IMG/VR virus record: IMGVR_UViG_3300045921_000191
Coordinates: 46,656 to 110,655 of that record
DNA: 64,000 nt
From: a virus
Strand: one strand, 5' to 3'
Made by a program: the position numbers and the translations under genes. Shown here piece after piece: positions 28,622 through 37,807 of this stretch (within the stretch, counting starts at the first letter, position 1; each line of letters opens with the position of its first letter). Below the pieces are notes generated by a model. That model did no database searches. It was not told where the DNA came from and saw only the letters and a list, made by a program, of their open reading frames with translations.

Positions 28622-29035
28622 TTAAGCGCCAGCTTCAGTAGACTGTTTGATGCCGACAAACGATAGGGTCAATTGGCCCAAGTTACGAGCGTCGATGTTC
28701 AAGTCTTCTTGAGTACACTTAACGCGTTCGATCAAAAAGAGCGAAGCGCCAGTAATACGGTCAATCAACTCAGCAGTAAGTTCTGGCTGAGTAAGGATGT
28801 TTTGCAACTTAGGACGAAGGCCCAAGCTGATAGCATCTTGATTTGATACGCGGAAAAGCGTCGCAGTGAAGTTTACAGTGTATCCAGTTTCAGCGTATTC
28901 TGCTGGTTCCAACTGATCGAGAACATCGACTGGTTGGTGAGCATGAGCTACGGTGTAGCTGATAGCGTTTGCGAAGGCGATCTTAGTTCCGTTAACTCGG
29001 AATACTACTCTTGCGCCTGTTGAAGTTTGACTCAT
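28622..29035 (-). CDS. Tail tube protein
   Basis: 137 aa. Beta-rich, starting ARVVFRVNGTKIAFANAISY, then VDVLDQLEPAEYAETGYTVN and FTATLFRVS, and ending with LNIDARNLGQLTLSFVGIK. This matches the small tube proteins of contractile and siphophage tails (N-terminal strand, then a pattern of the E-x-x-x-T-G kind). A strong terminator follows, as expected for a highly expressed gene. It is separated from the sheath by one gene. Stacked hexamers of it would form the inner tail tube. Confidence 0.78.
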   Translation of the reverse strand: MSQTSTGARVVFRVNGTKIAFANAISYTVAHAHQPVDVLDQLEPAEYAETGYTVNFTATLFRVSNQDAISLGLRPKLQNILTQPELTAELIDRITGASLFLIERVKCTQEDLNIDARNLGQLTLSFVGIKQSTEAGA

Positions 29036-29091
29036 CTTATATCTCCTTTACTACCCCATATTTCAGGCAGGGGGTTAACGATCTTTTTGCC

Positions 29092-29937
29092 TTATTCTTC
29101 AATTGCCGCTTTCAATTCGGAAGCAGCTTCTTTATCCGCTAGGGCAATTGCCATAACGTCTTCGGAACGTTTAGAAACTTTGTTTTCATTTGATGCAGCT
29201 TTGGCAGCAGCAAGGGCTGCTTGAGCTTCAGCGAGAGCTTCTTCAAGTTGCTCTAGGTCATCCGATTCATCGGCTCCGTTAGCAAAAGTTGCAACTTCTC
29301 CATCGCCTTCTCCTGCATCAGCAAGCGCGGTAGCATCTCCACCAGCGGCAGTTTGAAGTTCTCTCAATGAACTGGAATCAGCAAGAACAACATTCTTACC
29401 AACGACAGCTCCAGTATTGATAAGTTCCGCTAACTCGGCAGTAGTAAGATCTACGGGAGTGGCGGAATTATTAGTTCCATCATTAGGAGTAATTGTCAGT
29501 ACAATAGCGTCAGCCGTGCCAGTGAAAGCTGCAAGAACTTCATCATCATCATTGGCAGCGGCGGCAAGTACTTGTAGAGTAAAGGTGTCGCCGTTTCTGG
29601 CAGCACCTTTGGCAGCAGAGGTCAGCGTAATGTCAGCAGTAAGATCAAGAACAGCTTCAGCGGCCACAGCAGGCTCATACGCGTCCAAGGCATCTTGAGC
29701 AGCCTCAACTGCGTCTTCTGCGTCAGAAATATTAGAAATATCTTCCGCTAGTTCTGCGAGAAGATCGCGAGCTATTTCAGCAGCGGCTTTTTTATCAGCC
29801 ATTGCAATTTCAAGTTCTCGCAATTCTCTTTTACTAAGGACTGCGTTTGCTTCAATCTTGGCAAGCAAAGCATCAGCAGCTTTATTGCTGCCCATTGCCA
29901 TGTCCAATCGGTATTTAGTATCTTTACTTAGTGCCAT
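29092..29937 (-). CDS. Ala/Asp/Glu-rich virion protein with a three-fold N/C-terminal motif
   Basis: 281 aa. A helical motif occurs three times: DMAMGSNKAADALLAKIE (near 12), EIAMADKKAAAEIARDLL (near 43) and AIALADKEAASELKAAIE (near 262). The middle (95-200) is a beta domain with DITLTSAAKGAARNGDTFTL and FTGTADAIVLTITPNDG. An acidic helical part follows. It lies between sheath and tube, which are usually adjacent. It may be a decoration protein or tube/sheath accessory; I do not recognise a family. Confidence 0.65.
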   Translation of the reverse strand: MALSKDTKYRLDMAMGSNKAADALLAKIEANAVLSKRELRELEIAMADKKAAAEIARDLLAELAEDISNISDAEDAVEAAQDALDAYEPAVAAEAVLDLTADITLTSAAKGAARNGDTFTLQVLAAAANDDDEVLAAFTGTADAIVLTITPNDGTNNSATPVDLTTAELAELINTGAVVGKNVVLADSSSLRELQTAAGGDATALADAGEGDGEVATFANGADESDDLEQLEEALAEAQAALAAAKAASNENKVSKRSEDVMAIALADKEAASELKAAIEE

Positions 29938-29946
29938 GTTTATTCC

Positions 29947-31758
29947 TTACGCCGATTGACGGATGTTATCGAGCGTGATTCGGTTAAGGATGAAGTCGAT
30001 ACCTTGAACTGGGGTAATGGTGATGTCAACAAAAGCGGTATTACCGTTAATCGTAACAACAAGATCTTTCCAGCCTAGGCCTTCGTTTGTATCATCGCCG
30101 ACAATGATCTCATCCCGAAGAAATAGAGACATAATCGAGATAACAGTGTTTTTAATAGCGACAGCCGAACCAGTACGAACTTTATCACCGACAAAGATAG
30201 CTTCAAGTTGTTGACGTAAGTTGTAAGCAACATAGTCAGCAGCATAAAGAACCGATACTCGGTTAAATACAAAGTTAGCATCAAGGCCGTAAGTAGTGTT
30301 ATGAACAACTACTCGGAAACCGCCAGTATCGCGCTCTTCGAGAGGCAATAGACCAGCGTCGATAGCAAGGTCAACTTGCGTCTTAGGGTTGTAGTCTTGG
30401 TGACGAAGACCGCTTGCATTGATCCCTTTGAAAGTAGCAGGGGTTCCAACGTCAGTTCCTGACTGAATACCAGCGAGCATAGCGCCTGCTGCCCAAGGAT
30501 CAAGAAACACTAGATCTCCAGAGGAGTTAGTGGTTTCAACGTCTTGGAACAACATCGAAGCTCGTTCGTGCGACAGATCTCGAGCGGCTTGTTGAGTTGC
30601 TGCAAAAGAAGCTTTCTTAGAAACGTAACAGTTACGTTCAGAACGGTTCTTAGTATTAGATGCTACGATACAGTGTTGAAGCGCTTGCGCGTTTACAGCA
30701 TCAACTGTAAAAGTAGAAGCGGGGTCAGTTTCGCCAATCGAAATCAATTCCGATGCGTCTCTAGAAACTAGAGGAAGAACGGTATTGCAACGAGTGGCAA
30801 GAAGTGCGTCAAAGCCTGCTTGAAAGCTAGAGTTTGCAGATGCTCCGCGAGAACCTCCTGCCAAGAATGCAGAAATGTTCACAGGAAGGCCTTCAACATC
30901 CGCCGCTATAGAGGCTTCTACAAGTTGAGATTCTGTGGCAATAATGTCCAGAAGCTCTTGTTGTGCTCGGCGCAAAGTCTTAGCAGAAGTGATGTCTAGA
31001 GCAGTGCTAATCCAATCTAACGAATTAGCTGGAGTTCCAGAAGCTTTGCTGTAAGTAGTAGTACAAGTATATGATGGGTGGTTTTCGATAATATCTACAA
31101 GACTGCGAACTGTTTTTCCAGAAAGTACGATGCTAAGATTGTCGGCTGGAATGGAAGCAGAAGCAGTGGTAGTTACCAATCGTTTTTGACCACTTACTGT
31201 TTTAATTTCAAGATCGCAAACAGTTGCAGCGCCAGTGTATTGAATGCTTAGAATAGCGTCGTAAGCGTTTTCAGAAAGGTTTTCAGTGACGCCGCCTTTT
31301 TTAATCGTTAGAACTTTGTTATTAGCAGAAGTACCATTTGCAATAGTAACTTGGATAAGATTTTCATCTTCGCCCCAGTTTGCTGAAGTAAGAGTCAGCA
31401 AGTTAGCGGAAGCTGCGTTTTGAAAAACCCTAGAAGCTTTTGTGCTTGAGTTGGTTTTCCAAACTCGAATTTGAGATGCACCGTTAGTTACGCGATTATC
31501 ACGAGCAGGAGAAACAAGAATTCGAGCTGCATCTACGATAGGACCCTCTTTGTAAAGTTCTACGAGAGCTGCGATGTCTTCGCTAGTAAAGGTTTGAACT
31601 CCAGCACTTGAACCAGGTTCACCGCCAGAGGCTTCGCCCACAATCGCAACTACTCCAGTAGGAGATAGCGGAAAGCCGCCAGTAAGATTTACTCGTGTTC
31701 GCGAGTAAGCTCCAGGCTTCCTTAGCGATGCTCCATTAAAATTTTGACTAATAGCCAT
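29947..31758 (-). CDS. Contractile tail sheath protein
   Basis: 603 aa. The N-terminus has KPGAYSRTRVNLTGGFPLSP, then TGVVAIVGEASGGEPG, a sheath landmark. The C-terminal part includes FRVVVHNTTYGLDANFVFNR, then VSVLYAADYVAYNLRQQLE and a final strand FVDITITPVQGIDFI, matching the conserved sheath C-terminal domain. Length is usual for the family. This gene classifies the virus as a contractile-tailed phage. An SD-like GGAATA precedes the ATG. Confidence 0.88.
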   Translation of the reverse strand: MAISQNFNGASLRKPGAYSRTRVNLTGGFPLSPTGVVAIVGEASGGEPGSSAGVQTFTSEDIAALVELYKEGPIVDAARILVSPARDNRVTNGASQIRVWKTNSSTKASRVFQNAASANLLTLTSANWGEDENLIQVTIANGTSANNKVLTIKKGGVTENLSENAYDAILSIQYTGAATVCDLEIKTVSGQKRLVTTTASASIPADNLSIVLSGKTVRSLVDIIENHPSYTCTTTYSKASGTPANSLDWISTALDITSAKTLRRAQQELLDIIATESQLVEASIAADVEGLPVNISAFLAGGSRGASANSSFQAGFDALLATRCNTVLPLVSRDASELISIGETDPASTFTVDAVNAQALQHCIVASNTKNRSERNCYVSKKASFAATQQAARDLSHERASMLFQDVETTNSSGDLVFLDPWAAGAMLAGIQSGTDVGTPATFKGINASGLRHQDYNPKTQVDLAIDAGLLPLEERDTGGFRVVVHNTTYGLDANFVFNRVSVLYAADYVAYNLRQQLEAIFVGDKVRTGSAVAIKNTVISIMSLFLRDEIIVGDDTNEGLGWKDLVVTINGNTAFVDITITPVQGIDFILNRITLDNIRQSA

Positions 31759-31771
31759 GTGTATTCCTCAC

Positions 31772-32032
31772 TTAGTATGTCTTCAATATCTGCTCGAACT
31801 TCTCTTTCGATACTTCATTCATTATACCTTGAGATTCAACATACTTTCTCATAGGCACTTTATGATGTTCCAGAACTTTTCCTTGTCTAAGGAGACTCTG
31901 AAAGAAGGCGTCAAAGCTGATAAGTTCTTCTGTTTCGACTTCTTCCGAAGTCAGGTTAAGTTCTTGTTTTTCTTCTAATTCTTGTAGCTTATCAGCATTA
32001 TTTTCGTAGCGTCGAGATTTTCGGTTTTCCAT
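31772..32032 (-). CDS. Small charged protein upstream of sheath
   Basis: 86 aa. Highly charged and helical: NNADKLQELEEKQELNLTSE and then ISFDAFFQSLLRQGKVLEHH. An SD GGAGAA precedes the ATG. Position between a neck-type gene and the sheath gene suggests a tail terminator-associated or regulatory role, but nothing in the sequence proves it. Family not recognised. Confidence 0.6.
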   Translation of the reverse strand: MENRKSRRYENNADKLQELEEKQELNLTSEEVETEELISFDAFFQSLLRQGKVLEHHKVPMRKYVESQGIMNEVSKEKFEQILKTY

Positions 32033-32090
32033 ACCAGATTCTCCTTCAAATCTATCACATTAAAACCCTTTTTTTTCAAAAGGGACTGTT

Positions 32091-33023
32091 TTAATCCTCT
32101 TCAGGGCTCGTATTTATATTTGTAGCAGTGGGACTATCTGGGTTTGGATTAGGCGCTTTAATAGTCAGATCGAAGCAATCTACCAGATTAACCTCGGTTT
32201 GGTTCCAATCAAATTCTGATATACAAGACATGTCTAAAAACCTACTGAAGATATTTTCGCCTTGATATTGATCGGCACGATCATACATACCGCCTGTGCC
32301 TTTATCCAAGTGAATACCACGAGCAATCATTGAATCTTTTCGAGACTTTAGAATCCATACTAGTATATAATACAAGTACTTAGACAGGTGTACATCATCT
32401 TTAGAGTGGCAACCTATACTTACGACCTCTTTTAGTCGGATCATATTACGTTCAACTCGGCTGATATCAATTCTGCTTACGATTTGACCCGCTGCGTTAA
32501 GAGTTGGCTCTTTTCCCGAACCGATATTAATATATTTGTCCCCAGACATATTACTGTTGCCTGATCCGATGTCGAACTCAACAGAGTTCGCATCTATAAA
32601 AATCATACCAGGACAAATGCTCTCTAAATTAGCAGCAGGATCAATTGTAAGCTTGCCAGTGACTGTATCATACGCTGTTGGAACTACAGGGTCGGCATAT
32701 ACTTTAGGGTCTTTAGGGCTATCTCGGTCTTCCAGGTAGTCGTCGAATTGTTGTAGATCCTCGCTCTCATCGGAGCGAAGCATTTGTATGGAGTAACACG
32801 GCATTGTGGTTGGAACCATTGCCCAAGATTGAACAATCCGAATTTGATTATTTGTGATATATGTTTTTAACTCGTCAATCTTAGATTGACCATATTGATT
32901 GTTAAAATGGGCAGCAGTGAAACGGCTAAACAGGTCGTCAAGAATCGCTGGATTGGAGCGAATAAGTCCCAGTCCATCCCTAATTACAGATTCAAGTACA
33001 AACTCACTTAAAGGAAATCCCAT
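32091..33023 (-). CDS. Neck / tail completion-type structural protein
   Basis: 310 aa. Helical N-terminus (FVLESVIRDGLGLIRSNPAI), then a beta-containing core with SWAMVPTTMPCYSIQMLRSD and VEFDIGSGNSNMSGDKYINI, and a helical end. Proteins of this layout lie just upstream of the sheath in myophages and often act as tail terminator or neck subunit. Identity rests on position and fold impression; sequence motifs are not diagnostic. Confidence 0.55.
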   Translation of the reverse strand: MGFPLSEFVLESVIRDGLGLIRSNPAILDDLFSRFTAAHFNNQYGQSKIDELKTYITNNQIRIVQSWAMVPTTMPCYSIQMLRSDESEDLQQFDDYLEDRDSPKDPKVYADPVVPTAYDTVTGKLTIDPAANLESICPGMIFIDANSVEFDIGSGNSNMSGDKYINIGSGKEPTLNAAGQIVSRIDISRVERNMIRLKEVVSIGCHSKDDVHLSKYLYYILVWILKSRKDSMIARGIHLDKGTGGMYDRADQYQGENIFSRFLDMSCISEFDWNQTEVNLVDCFDLTIKAPNPNPDSPTATNINTSPEED

Positions 33024-33025
33024 AT

Positions 33026-33718
33026 TTAAAAATACCTTGACAACATTGTATCAAATATCTCAGATACTTCAAGCTCTAAATCATCTAAAACTCTAGCGCC
33101 CTCTCTAGGAGTGGCTGGCCACTTTTTACCCTCTGATAGGCGCACTATATTCAAAAACTGAGTCGAAGAGTTAGATGGATTGACGGATTTGATGACATCT
33201 TTAACACGTTGCACTATTCTATTCTCAATTTTGACTCCGCCCCTTTTAACATCAGAGAACTTGTACGGTCTTTGTGAAAACTGCTTTATTAGGTCATCGG
33301 CGCTTTTAAACTGCTTAACGTTGTAGATATCTCCTTTGACTGAGATATTTCCTGCTGCGTCAGCGTCACGCGACATTGGAACGTCTACATAACGCTTGCC
33401 AGTTTCTTTGTTATACTTAGCTCGATTGCCTTTTAGGATCATGTCGGAGATCTCTCCAGCGGCAATTTGATCCTTTTCCATTAAATGGGCAAGTTTGCCT
33501 TCAATAGTAATAATGTAATTTCCATCTTCAATTTTATGAAACTTATATCCACTGTTCCAATGTTTAAGTCCATTTCTAAGACGCTGAGATGCTAGTTTTT
33601 TACCGCGAGCGTAAACGGCTTCGGTAGTGGCAGCGGTGGCTGCGTTTAATTGACTCTTGAAAGCGTCAACAATTTCTTGCTCATTAAAATCAGATAATTC
33701 AAATTTAAGCTTTAACAT
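33026..33718 (-). CDS. Tail completion / head-tail joining-like protein
   Basis: 230 aa. The N-terminal half is basic and helical (QLNAATAATTEAVYARGKKL, then RLRNGLKHWNSGYKFHKIED) and resembles gp10-like tail completion proteins in outline. It lies in the neck cluster and its start overlaps the stop of the upstream gene. The C-terminus ends LEVSEIFDTMLSRYF. Function inferred from position. Confidence 0.5.
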   Translation of the reverse strand: MLKLKFELSDFNEQEIVDAFKSQLNAATAATTEAVYARGKKLASQRLRNGLKHWNSGYKFHKIEDGNYIITIEGKLAHLMEKDQIAAGEISDMILKGNRAKYNKETGKRYVDVPMSRDADAAGNISVKGDIYNVKQFKSADDLIKQFSQRPYKFSDVKRGGVKIENRIVQRVKDVIKSVNPSNSSTQFLNIVRLSEGKKWPATPREGARVLDDLELEVSEIFDTMLSRYF

Positions 33719-34482
33719 TATGACTCATTAGGGTCATAGTATTGATTTGCAGCTATAGTTTGACCCTGACCGTCCTTTCTTTCTAAAAGGTAATCACGTT
33801 TCAAAATCCAAGTTTCAGGCATTTTGACGTAAGTTTTACCATTCACAGTCTTAGATCCAGGGGTAGCTGATCTTAAATTAAACTGTGAATATCTATCTCG
33901 ATGTACTGCTTTGATTGCTCGATACACTGGATGATATTTATAATAGACCGAGTAGATTTTTTTATCGGCTGGTTTGTGAGTTCCAATCCACTTAATAGAG
34001 CCGTTTTGGTCTAGAGTGAAATCTGTTCCAAAATGAAAACGTTCTTGTGTTGTACTATTTACCGCTATAAAAAGCCCTAGCACATCACAAGCAGGATACT
34101 TTAATACGTCCGTATCTGTTCCAACTTGCCGCTGAACTGCTTCGTAAAAGTCTTCAGAGAAGTCTAATAAAGCTACTTTGGTATAAATATGTAGAGTCGT
34201 GCCTGTAAGAAACGAGACTAAGATCTCGTCCATGTTAAAGGTGCCTTGTAGTTTATACTGCTCTATCAGATCTTGTTGCTGAAACAGAGCAATAGTCTCC
34301 TGGCAATCGAAATCGATCATGTTATTTCTGCAAAGTTGGCAGTTAATATCGTGATCCATTGATTCTAAACTTTTAAAATTTGGGCAAACGGTTGACTTCC
34401 ATATACGAACGCGAACACCTAGATCCCTAATAAGTTGATCTAGACGGTCTACGTTAATACCAAAAGTCAGCGGCTTGCCCAT
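33718..34482 (-). CDS. Neck / head-completion protein with Cys cluster
   Basis: 254 aa. Residues about 33-59 have four spaced cysteines: C near 33, then C-x-x-C in NCQLCRNN and C in FDCQE, a possible zinc site. The rest is a beta domain with LVSFLTGTTLHIYTKVALLD and YSVYYKYHPVYRAIKAVHRD. Similar Cys-bearing small structural proteins occur in the connector cluster of large myophages. Role as a neck or head-closure protein is inferred. Confidence 0.52.
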   Translation of the reverse strand: MGKPLTFGINVDRLDQLIRDLGVRVRIWKSTVCPNFKSLESMDHDINCQLCRNNMIDFDCQETIALFQQQDLIEQYKLQGTFNMDEILVSFLTGTTLHIYTKVALLDFSEDFYEAVQRQVGTDTDVLKYPACDVLGLFIAVNSTTQERFHFGTDFTLDQNGSIKWIGTHKPADKKIYSVYYKYHPVYRAIKAVHRDRYSQFNLRSATPGSKTVNGKTYVKMPETWILKRDYLLERKDGQGQTIAANQYYDPNES

Positions 34483-34491
34483 AATTACCTT

Positions 34492-34872
34492 TTACTTCTT
34501 TTGAGAAAGTTTTTGAATATCTTCCGCACTCATAACCGTGTTGCCTTTGTTGCGAGCGTTAGCTACATAATCTTGAGGAGACTCTTTAAAGTTACTTAAA
34601 ACTGTCCCTCGTGGAGTCTGAGCCACAGAGCTACCGAGAGTAAAGCCGCTAAAAAGGCCAGGTGCAAATTTGACCTTTTTCGGCGCAGGTTCGGATTCTT
34701 GCGTTTTATTTTCTTCAGTTTCACCAGTAACTCCCTCTGCCTTTACTTCGGCAGGAGCTGGAGTAGAACCAGGGATTACTGAAGTTTCAACTTGCTTAAC
34801 TTCATCACCTGGAGACGGAGGAGTAGCATCCTCATATCCAGCAGTCATTGCTTTTTTAAGTTCTTTGCTCAT
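34492..34872 (-). CDS. Low-complexity Pro/Glu-rich protein
   Basis: 126 aa. The N-terminal half is Pro/Glu/Ser/Val-rich and probably disordered; the second half has KVKFAPGLFSGFTLGSS. The start overlaps the upstream gene by four bases (ATGA). No family recognised. Disordered acidic proteins in this place may be scaffold-like or head internal proteins. Confidence 0.55.
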   Translation of the reverse strand: MSKELKKAMTAGYEDATPPSPGDEVKQVETSVIPGSTPAPAEVKAEGVTGETEENKTQESEPAPKKVKFAPGLFSGFTLGSSVAQTPRGTVLSNFKESPQDYVANARNKGNTVMSAEDIQKLSQKK

Positions 34873-35213
34873 TTCTGTTCTCCCTTTTTCCGTTTTACAA
34901 AACTCTTAATTAGATCAAAGCTTCCTTGAATGAAGCTTTCTAAAGATTTCTTGGCTTTTTCGTCCTTAGTTTTATAATCATTTTTACCAGAAGGTCCTAT
35001 ATTAAATTGTCCACCATAAGGACCATACATAACGGGCTTTTTAATATGTTTGGGTCCATATTCTTTTTTCTTAGACTCGTCCACATGTTTAGCTTTTGGC
35101 TTTTTAGGATCAGGTCTACTAACGCTGTCAATTTTAACATCGCCTTCGGTTTTTCTCTTTTTACGATGCCTCTTAACGGCGTCTAAAATTTTCTTCTTTT
35201 TAGCATTATCCAT
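34869..35213 (-). CDS. Lys-rich small protein
   Basis: 114 aa, extremely basic (KKKKILDAVKRHRKKRKTEG at the start, KRKKGEQK at the end). A Tyr/Gly/Pro segment lies in the middle (MYGPYGGQFNIGPSG). The start overlaps the previous gene. The charge suggests nucleic-acid contact, such as a DNA-associated internal head protein. No known domain seen. Confidence 0.55.
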   Translation of the reverse strand: MDNAKKKKILDAVKRHRKKRKTEGDVKIDSVSRPDPKKPKAKHVDESKKKEYGPKHIKKPVMYGPYGGQFNIGPSGKNDYKTKDEKAKKSLESFIQGSFDLIKSFVKRKKGEQK

Positions 35214-35967
35214 TTTGTTTTCTCTCCTTAAGTTTGTTATGAGAGTTTTTTAGAGCAGTTTGGAGAGACTTAAAACTCTCCTTATACTCATTTTGAACAT
35301 TAGTAATTTTTTCGGCAGAGGTTTTTACGCCTTCTTGGTTGCCGCTGGCGGCATGTTCTTTTCCAAGTTTCTTAAGGTTATCGACTCGGTTTTTGATCTC
35401 AATCAACTTATTAAGTCTTTTTTCGATTTCGGGTTTGTCTTCTGGAAGAATTCTACCGTTTAACTTTTTCATAAACTGGTTTACTTGTGCTTTTCCATGT
35501 TCAGTCGAGAAATCGCGTTTATCTTTAGTCTCGTGATCGCCGTAGTAATGTCCCGTAGATACGTCTACCCAAACACCCTCGTTGATTTTCTTTCTACCAT
35601 TGCGGATAGTTCCAATGGGAAATCTTCTAGCAGACCGCTTACCAGAAATCGATTTAGGCGTGGCTCCTGTACTTTTAGGAGTAGCAGAGGTCACTGGTTT
35701 TGGGCCAGTTCCTGGTAATGCTTTACTTACAGAATCAAGATTAACCATCAAGCCGTCATCTAGCAAGTTTAAAAGTTTATCTCTAGGATAAGCTACTTTA
35801 TTTCCATGTGAATCTTCCAAAATACAAATCTCGGAATCAGATTTAGTCAACATCTTGTACTGATTATTGAACATAGAAACTTTACTATTTTGAGCAGGCA
35901 AGCGACTAGCTTTAAGATTCCGCCTCTCTGACATATATTTGCTAATAAAGTCTTTATGCTTGCTCAT
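35206..35967 (-). CDS. Basic, partly disordered structural-region protein
   Basis: 253 aa. Residues 20-75 form a small domain (NQYKMLTKSDSEICILEDSH), then a Thr/Pro/Ser/Lys linker at 85-115, a domain with VWVDVSTGHYYGDHETKDKR, and a Lys-rich coiled-coil end. Overlaps its neighbour by eight bases. Unknown family; placed with 34492-36759 as a block of basic or linker-rich proteins upstream of neck genes. Confidence 0.55.
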   Translation of the reverse strand: MSKHKDFISKYMSERRNLKASRLPAQNSKVSMFNNQYKMLTKSDSEICILEDSHGNKVAYPRDKLLNLLDDGLMVNLDSVSKALPGTGPKPVTSATPKSTGATPKSISGKRSARRFPIGTIRNGRKKINEGVWVDVSTGHYYGDHETKDKRDFSTEHGKAQVNQFMKKLNGRILPEDKPEIEKRLNKLIEIKNRVDNLKKLGKEHAASGNQEGVKTSAEKITNVQNEYKESFKSLQTALKNSHNKLKERKQNG

Positions 35968-35970
35968 AAA

Positions 35971-36759
35971 TTATTTTTGATTTTGCTGCACTGCAAAAAG
36001 GATTTGATTAAAACGTTCTTTTTCTTGTTCCCAGTTGCTTAAAATGAATTTAGCAGCTTCAGTGTCATTTGTAAATTGCTGAAACTGGTTATTACGTCTC
36101 CACGACTTAATGGCTTTTTTCATCAAATCTTGAGGATGTTGTCTTGCATTTCGAAAGTCAGAAACAAAGTCTTTAATGGACTTTTGCATTTCAAATTCAA
36201 AATCTCCCATTTTAATTCTAACGGATTTGGGACCGTCTGAGGGAGCTTCTATAATAACTGGAGCAGGTGCTACTGGGGCAGGGGTTGAGGCTAGGATTGG
36301 TTCGTAGTCTGCTTTTTGGATAAAGCCTTTGACCATTAGAGTTTTAGCAGCAATCTCTAAAGTTACATCAGATAATTTTTCTACTACCTGACCTTGGATA
36401 TCTGAAAAATCGCAATTATATAAATTGTCGGCCTTTTGAGCAAGAGTTAGAGTCCCTTTTAAAAAAGGAATCTTATAAATGCCTTGATGTCTTTCTGCGT
36501 CAGTATTTTCCTTAGAATCGTGGCCTTTATACATGCAGTTTCGCATGTAATCTAAAAGAGAAGAAGGAGTACCCTCCTCCGCTGCCTGTTGATCTTTAGC
36601 GTCAATAGACACAAACTGATCTTGATAATCGTAAGATTTTTTGACTTTAATGCCAGCACTTAGCTGTTCTTTATCAAAATCTTTTGGACTCTTATTGTCG
36701 GCAGTACCCCCTGGGAGTCTGTCTTTATATGATTTAAGGAAGGTTTTAACTTTACTCAT
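35971..36759 (-). CDS. Hypothetical protein, capsid-proximal
   Basis: 262 aa. The N-terminus is basic (KTFLKSYKDRLPGGTADNKS). A central part includes LLDYMRNCMYKGHDSKENTD, a Pro/Ala linker is near residue 165, and the C-terminus is helical (DFVSDFRNARQHPQDLMKKA). TAATG coupling with the gene upstream. No recognisable domain. Could be a head internal or connector accessory. Confidence 0.55.
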   Translation of the reverse strand: MSKVKTFLKSYKDRLPGGTADNKSPKDFDKEQLSAGIKVKKSYDYQDQFVSIDAKDQQAAEEGTPSSLLDYMRNCMYKGHDSKENTDAERHQGIYKIPFLKGTLTLAQKADNLYNCDFSDIQGQVVEKLSDVTLEIAAKTLMVKGFIQKADYEPILASTPAPVAPAPVIIEAPSDGPKSVRIKMGDFEFEMQKSIKDFVSDFRNARQHPQDLMKKAIKSWRRNNQFQQFTNDTEAAKFILSNWEQEKERFNQILFAVQQNQK

Positions 36760-37553
36760 TATGGCACCACAAATTGGAAGCCGTTATAATACTTCCTGAC
36801 AGTTTCTACATAATCTTTCAATTTCTTTCTATAGCCGTCTATTCTAGCCGAATAAGCGCTGTACATGGCCGAAGCGGTTAGGGTTTTGCCGACGCTTGCG
36901 CCGTCTAAGCCTACACTCTCACTAGCTACTCCAGGCCCGAGTACAATGTCTCCTAAGATCTCAAATATACCAATGGAAGCTTGAAGTCCAATCATGTCGT
37001 TAATAATTACTGGAATTTGGTCAGCACAAAAGCCTGCGGTATAGTCTACCTCGAATAGATGTGGCCACGACTCTTTAGATCCATACATCAAAGGAGCGTA
37101 AGCTCCTCCTGAAGTGGTAACGATACTGTTGTAACTTCCCGTTGACGGAGACAGTTGAAGTTGTCCTGATTCTTTTTCTAAAACAAACCATTCAGGTGGA
37201 TAGTCAATTAATTCTTGACTGTTTGCTAATTTGGCTTTTAAAGAATGGACTTCGGCGGCGGGTCGCTTCTTCAAATGAAGAAGGTTAAATTCAGTATAAT
37301 CCACAGCTCGATAATCGTATCGTTCTAAAAACCGTGCAGGGGTGATACAGATATCTAGCTTATGTTGTAAATAAGATATTGCCGTATTAATCTGATGCTG
37401 AATGGTTTCTAATGGAAGCTCGTTACCATTGCTGTCGGTCAGGTCGATTCCGAACAAATACCTAGCCTTTAATTGCTCAGGGGTCAGCATCGCCTCTGTT
37501 TGTGTAAAAGCATTGCTGCTAATTTGATTTGGAAGAGTTCCTACTCCGCTCAT
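36759..37553 (-). CDS. Connector / adaptor-like structural protein
   Basis: 264 aa from the ATG at 37553, which has GAGG seven bases upstream; an in-frame GTG eight codons earlier overlaps the upstream gene and is less likely. Helix-strand layout with TPEQLKARYLFGIDLTDSNG, a helix QHQINTAISYLQHKLDICIT and WPHLFEVDYTAGF, which resembles head-tail adaptor proteins (gp6/gp15-like) in large phages. Context at the upstream edge of the neck cluster agrees. Confidence 0.58.
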   Translation of the reverse strand: MSGVGTLPNQISSNAFTQTEAMLTPEQLKARYLFGIDLTDSNGNELPLETIQHQINTAISYLQHKLDICITPARFLERYDYRAVDYTEFNLLHLKKRPAAEVHSLKAKLANSQELIDYPPEWFVLEKESGQLQLSPSTGSYNSIVTTSGGAYAPLMYGSKESWPHLFEVDYTAGFCADQIPVIINDMIGLQASIGIFEILGDIVLGPGVASESVGLDGASVGKTLTASAMYSAYSARIDGYRKKLKDYVETVRKYYNGFQFVVP

Positions 37554-37554
37554 T

Positions 37555-37806
37555 TTATGCCTCGAAAAAGAGTCCACCTTTCTTGGTGATTACTCTTCCT
37601 TTAAAATTCTCTGCCATCAACTGCATGAATCGTTTTGGTTGATTATTAAACAGAATAGCTTCTAGATAATCTTTTATGTCTTTTTGAAGTTGTTCAGAAG
37701 AGTTAAGAACTCGGTTCCTAATGCACACCAGGGCCGCCTTATCATTAGGATGTTTCCTAACATAATCTACATCTTTGAGAGCCTCTTCCATGGTTTCATA
37801 TTTCAT
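37555..37806 (-). CDS. Small helical protein
   Basis: 83 aa. I chose the ATG at 37806 (MKYETMEEALKDV), which begins two bases past the upstream TAA. The longer reading from 37893 would overlap the M15 peptidase by 86 bases. It contains LNSSEQLQKDIKDYLEAILF and a basic end. Its closeness to the peptidase suggests co-translation. Family not recognised. Confidence 0.58.
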   Translation of the reverse strand: MKYETMEEALKDVDYVRKHPNDKAALVCIRNRVLNSSEQLQKDIKDYLEAILFNNQPKRFMQLMAENFKGRVITKKGGLFFEA

Positions 37807-37807
37807 A

